Positions 28,376 through 29,399 of a stretch of 29,399 bases of DNA are shown one piece after another. The stretch spans positions 1-29,399 of the forward strand of contig CAXGUG010000041.1 of assembly GCA_964012715.1 (NCBI GenBank). The letters run 5' to 3'. A program made the translations under genes and the position numbers. Below the pieces are notes generated by a model. The model had not been told where the DNA came from. It worked only from the letters and a program-made list of their open reading frames with translations, and ran no database searches. The first letter of the stretch is position 1. Every line of letters begins with the position of its first letter. This stretch comes from UBA1479 sp964012715 (lineage in GTDB: Bacteria; Pseudomonadota; Alphaproteobacteria; Rhodospirillales; Casp-alpha2).

Positions 28376-29399
28376 CTAGTCCTTCAGATCGTTTTCAAGT
28401 TCCAGATCGGCACCGCCAATATGAAGATCTTCTGCCTCGGCGGGGGCCTCTTCGGTCGTCGTCTCGTGTGCGTCTTCGGCCGCGACCAGATCCTCAGCGG
28501 GAATCGGCGCATGCCCTTCATTCTCGTCGATACCGTCGGTCGGCGCTGTGACAACTGCCGGTTCCATCCATTCTTCCGACGGCACCGGGGCCGGGCCGGC
28601 GGCGATTTCCTCCGCGCTCGGGGCGGGGGCTTCGCTCGGGGCGGCAGGCTCCGGCAGGGCCGGTTCCACGGTCTCGGCCGCTTCGACGGCGGGGACGGGT
28701 TCCGGTTGTTCGACCGGCATCGCTTCGGCCACGGGTTCCGGTTGGGGCTCGGGCGCGGGCTCCGGTGCGTTTTCACCAGGCTGCGGCGCTTCGGGGGCAG
28801 CTTCCTGCGGCTCTGCCGCCGCTTCTTCCGGCTCGTCGGCCTGTTCGGCGTCCGCTTCGGCGGCGCTACCGAGGTTCCGGGCGATGATTTCGTCCAACTG
28901 CTTGGCCAGATCCTTGGTGCTGCGCATCACGCCGCCGGAGGACCATTCCAAGCTGCAATCGCCGATGACGAGGGCAGGGTCGCCCAAAATCTTCATGTTT
29001 CCACGGAACCCGGCAAGGCCGACCACGGCCTCGATCCGGTCGGCCAAATCCTCGGCCAGGTCCTCGGGCACGCGGACGATGATTTCCGCCTCGCCGGAAA
29101 CAGGCCCCAGAACGGAGCGCAGCATGGCTTCGACCTGATCTTCCGCGGTTTGCGCATTCAACGTCGGGAATAGCTTGCGGACCAGGGTGGCAGCCACGGA
29201 AATCGCCTGGCGGGCCTGCTCCTCATGGGCAGCGGCCTGGCTGTCAAACATTTCCTGAAGCTTGCCAGCGATGCTGCCCAAGGTATCGCTGATTTTCTGC
29301 TCGGTCGCGGCGGCGGCTTCTTCGGCGCCCAGGCGCTTTCCTTCGAGCAGGGCTTCTTCGCGTGCTTGCGCCATGTCTTCTTCGGAAAATGTCGGCGCT
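28376..29399 (-). CDS. fliH: Flagellar assembly protein FliH, N-terminus cut by window edge, long acidic Pro-rich tail
   Basis: The reading frame is open to the right edge: codons upstream of the ATG at 29374 read APTFSEED, a normal FliH lead-in, so that ATG is internal. FliH is the FliI-binding stator of the export apparatus. The visible part shows a helical region with the AREEALLEGKRLGAEEA pattern, then the globular domain (LVRKLFPTLN, AEIIVRVPEDLAEDLADRIE, GDCSLEWSSGGVMRSTKDLA). After about residue 172 (counted from 29374) comes a tail of about 160 residues rich in Glu, Pro and Ala (EPAPEPQPEPVAEAMPVEQP and similar), unusual for the family. It ends GADLELENDLKD. The assignment is firm from the globular domain and the adjacency to fliN. 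Confidence 0.9.
   Translation of the reverse strand, partial: APTFSEEDMAQAREEALLEGKRLGAEEAAAATEQKISDTLGSIAGKLQEMFDSQAAAHEEQARQAISVAATLVRKLFPTLNAQTAEDQVEAMLRSVLGPVSGEAEIIVRVPEDLAEDLADRIEAVVGLAGFRGNMKILGDPALVIGDCSLEWSSGGVMRSTKDLAKQLDEIIARNLGSAAEADAEQADEPEEAAAEPQEAAPEAPQPGENAPEPAPEPQPEPVAEAMPVEQPEPVPAVEAAETVEPALPEPAAPSEAPAPSAEEIAAGPAPVPSEEWMEPAVVTAPTDGIDENEGHAPIPAEDLVAAEDAHETTTEEAPAEAEDLHIGGADLELENDLKD

Overview
This 29.4 kb window is ordinary chromosomal DNA of a high-GC flagellated alphaproteobacterium, most likely a Rhodospirillales-type organism. The evidence is the CckA-pathway phosphotransferase ChpT, a full-length CtrA, FlbD-type flagellar control, an alphaproteobacterial flagellar gene order, and two different formate dehydrogenases. 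I cannot name the genus. I see no insertion sequence, phage gene, CRISPR array, tRNA or rRNA.

Region 1 (1-3980, + strand) is the 3' part of a membrane-bound respiratory formate dehydrogenase operon: the catalytic alpha subunit (cut by the window start), the four-cluster FeS beta subunit, a small predicted lipoprotein, and the cytochrome b gamma subunit. A strong terminator follows. Region 2 (4003-6201) holds a secreted RTX-like beta-roll protein (-), a 41-residue single-span membrane protein (-) and a 116-residue coiled-coil-like protein (+). Region 3 (6222-10660, - strand) is a second, soluble NAD-linked formate dehydrogenase: a fused FdsG-FdsB diaphorase subunit, translationally coupled to the molybdenum/tungsten alpha subunit. 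The two enzymes could feed formate electrons either to quinone or to NAD.

Region 4 (11057-17494, + strand) is signalling: chpT, then cheA-cheY-cheB-cheR. CheA is unusual, carrying two CheW-like modules and a C-terminal receiver, and there is no separate cheW. ctrA follows on the opposite strand and is divergent from fliI-fliJ. The short ctrA/fliI gap holds TTAACC repeats, including an exact TTAACCAT half-site, which fits CtrA control of itself and of flagellar genes.

Region 5 (20303-29399, - strand) is one long flagellar operon read right to left: fliH (cut by the window end), fliN, motA, flbD, flhA, flhF, a FliK-like hook-length gene, and last a small cysteine-free protein that resembles the T-fold queuosine enzyme QueF without its active site. 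That last gene is the most intriguing in the window. Other points of interest are the long acidic/Pro-rich tail on FliH, the 18-residue beta-roll repeat of the RTX protein, the apparent loss of one FeS-cluster motif in the soluble formate dehydrogenase, and the structured 396 bp gap between fds and chpT.
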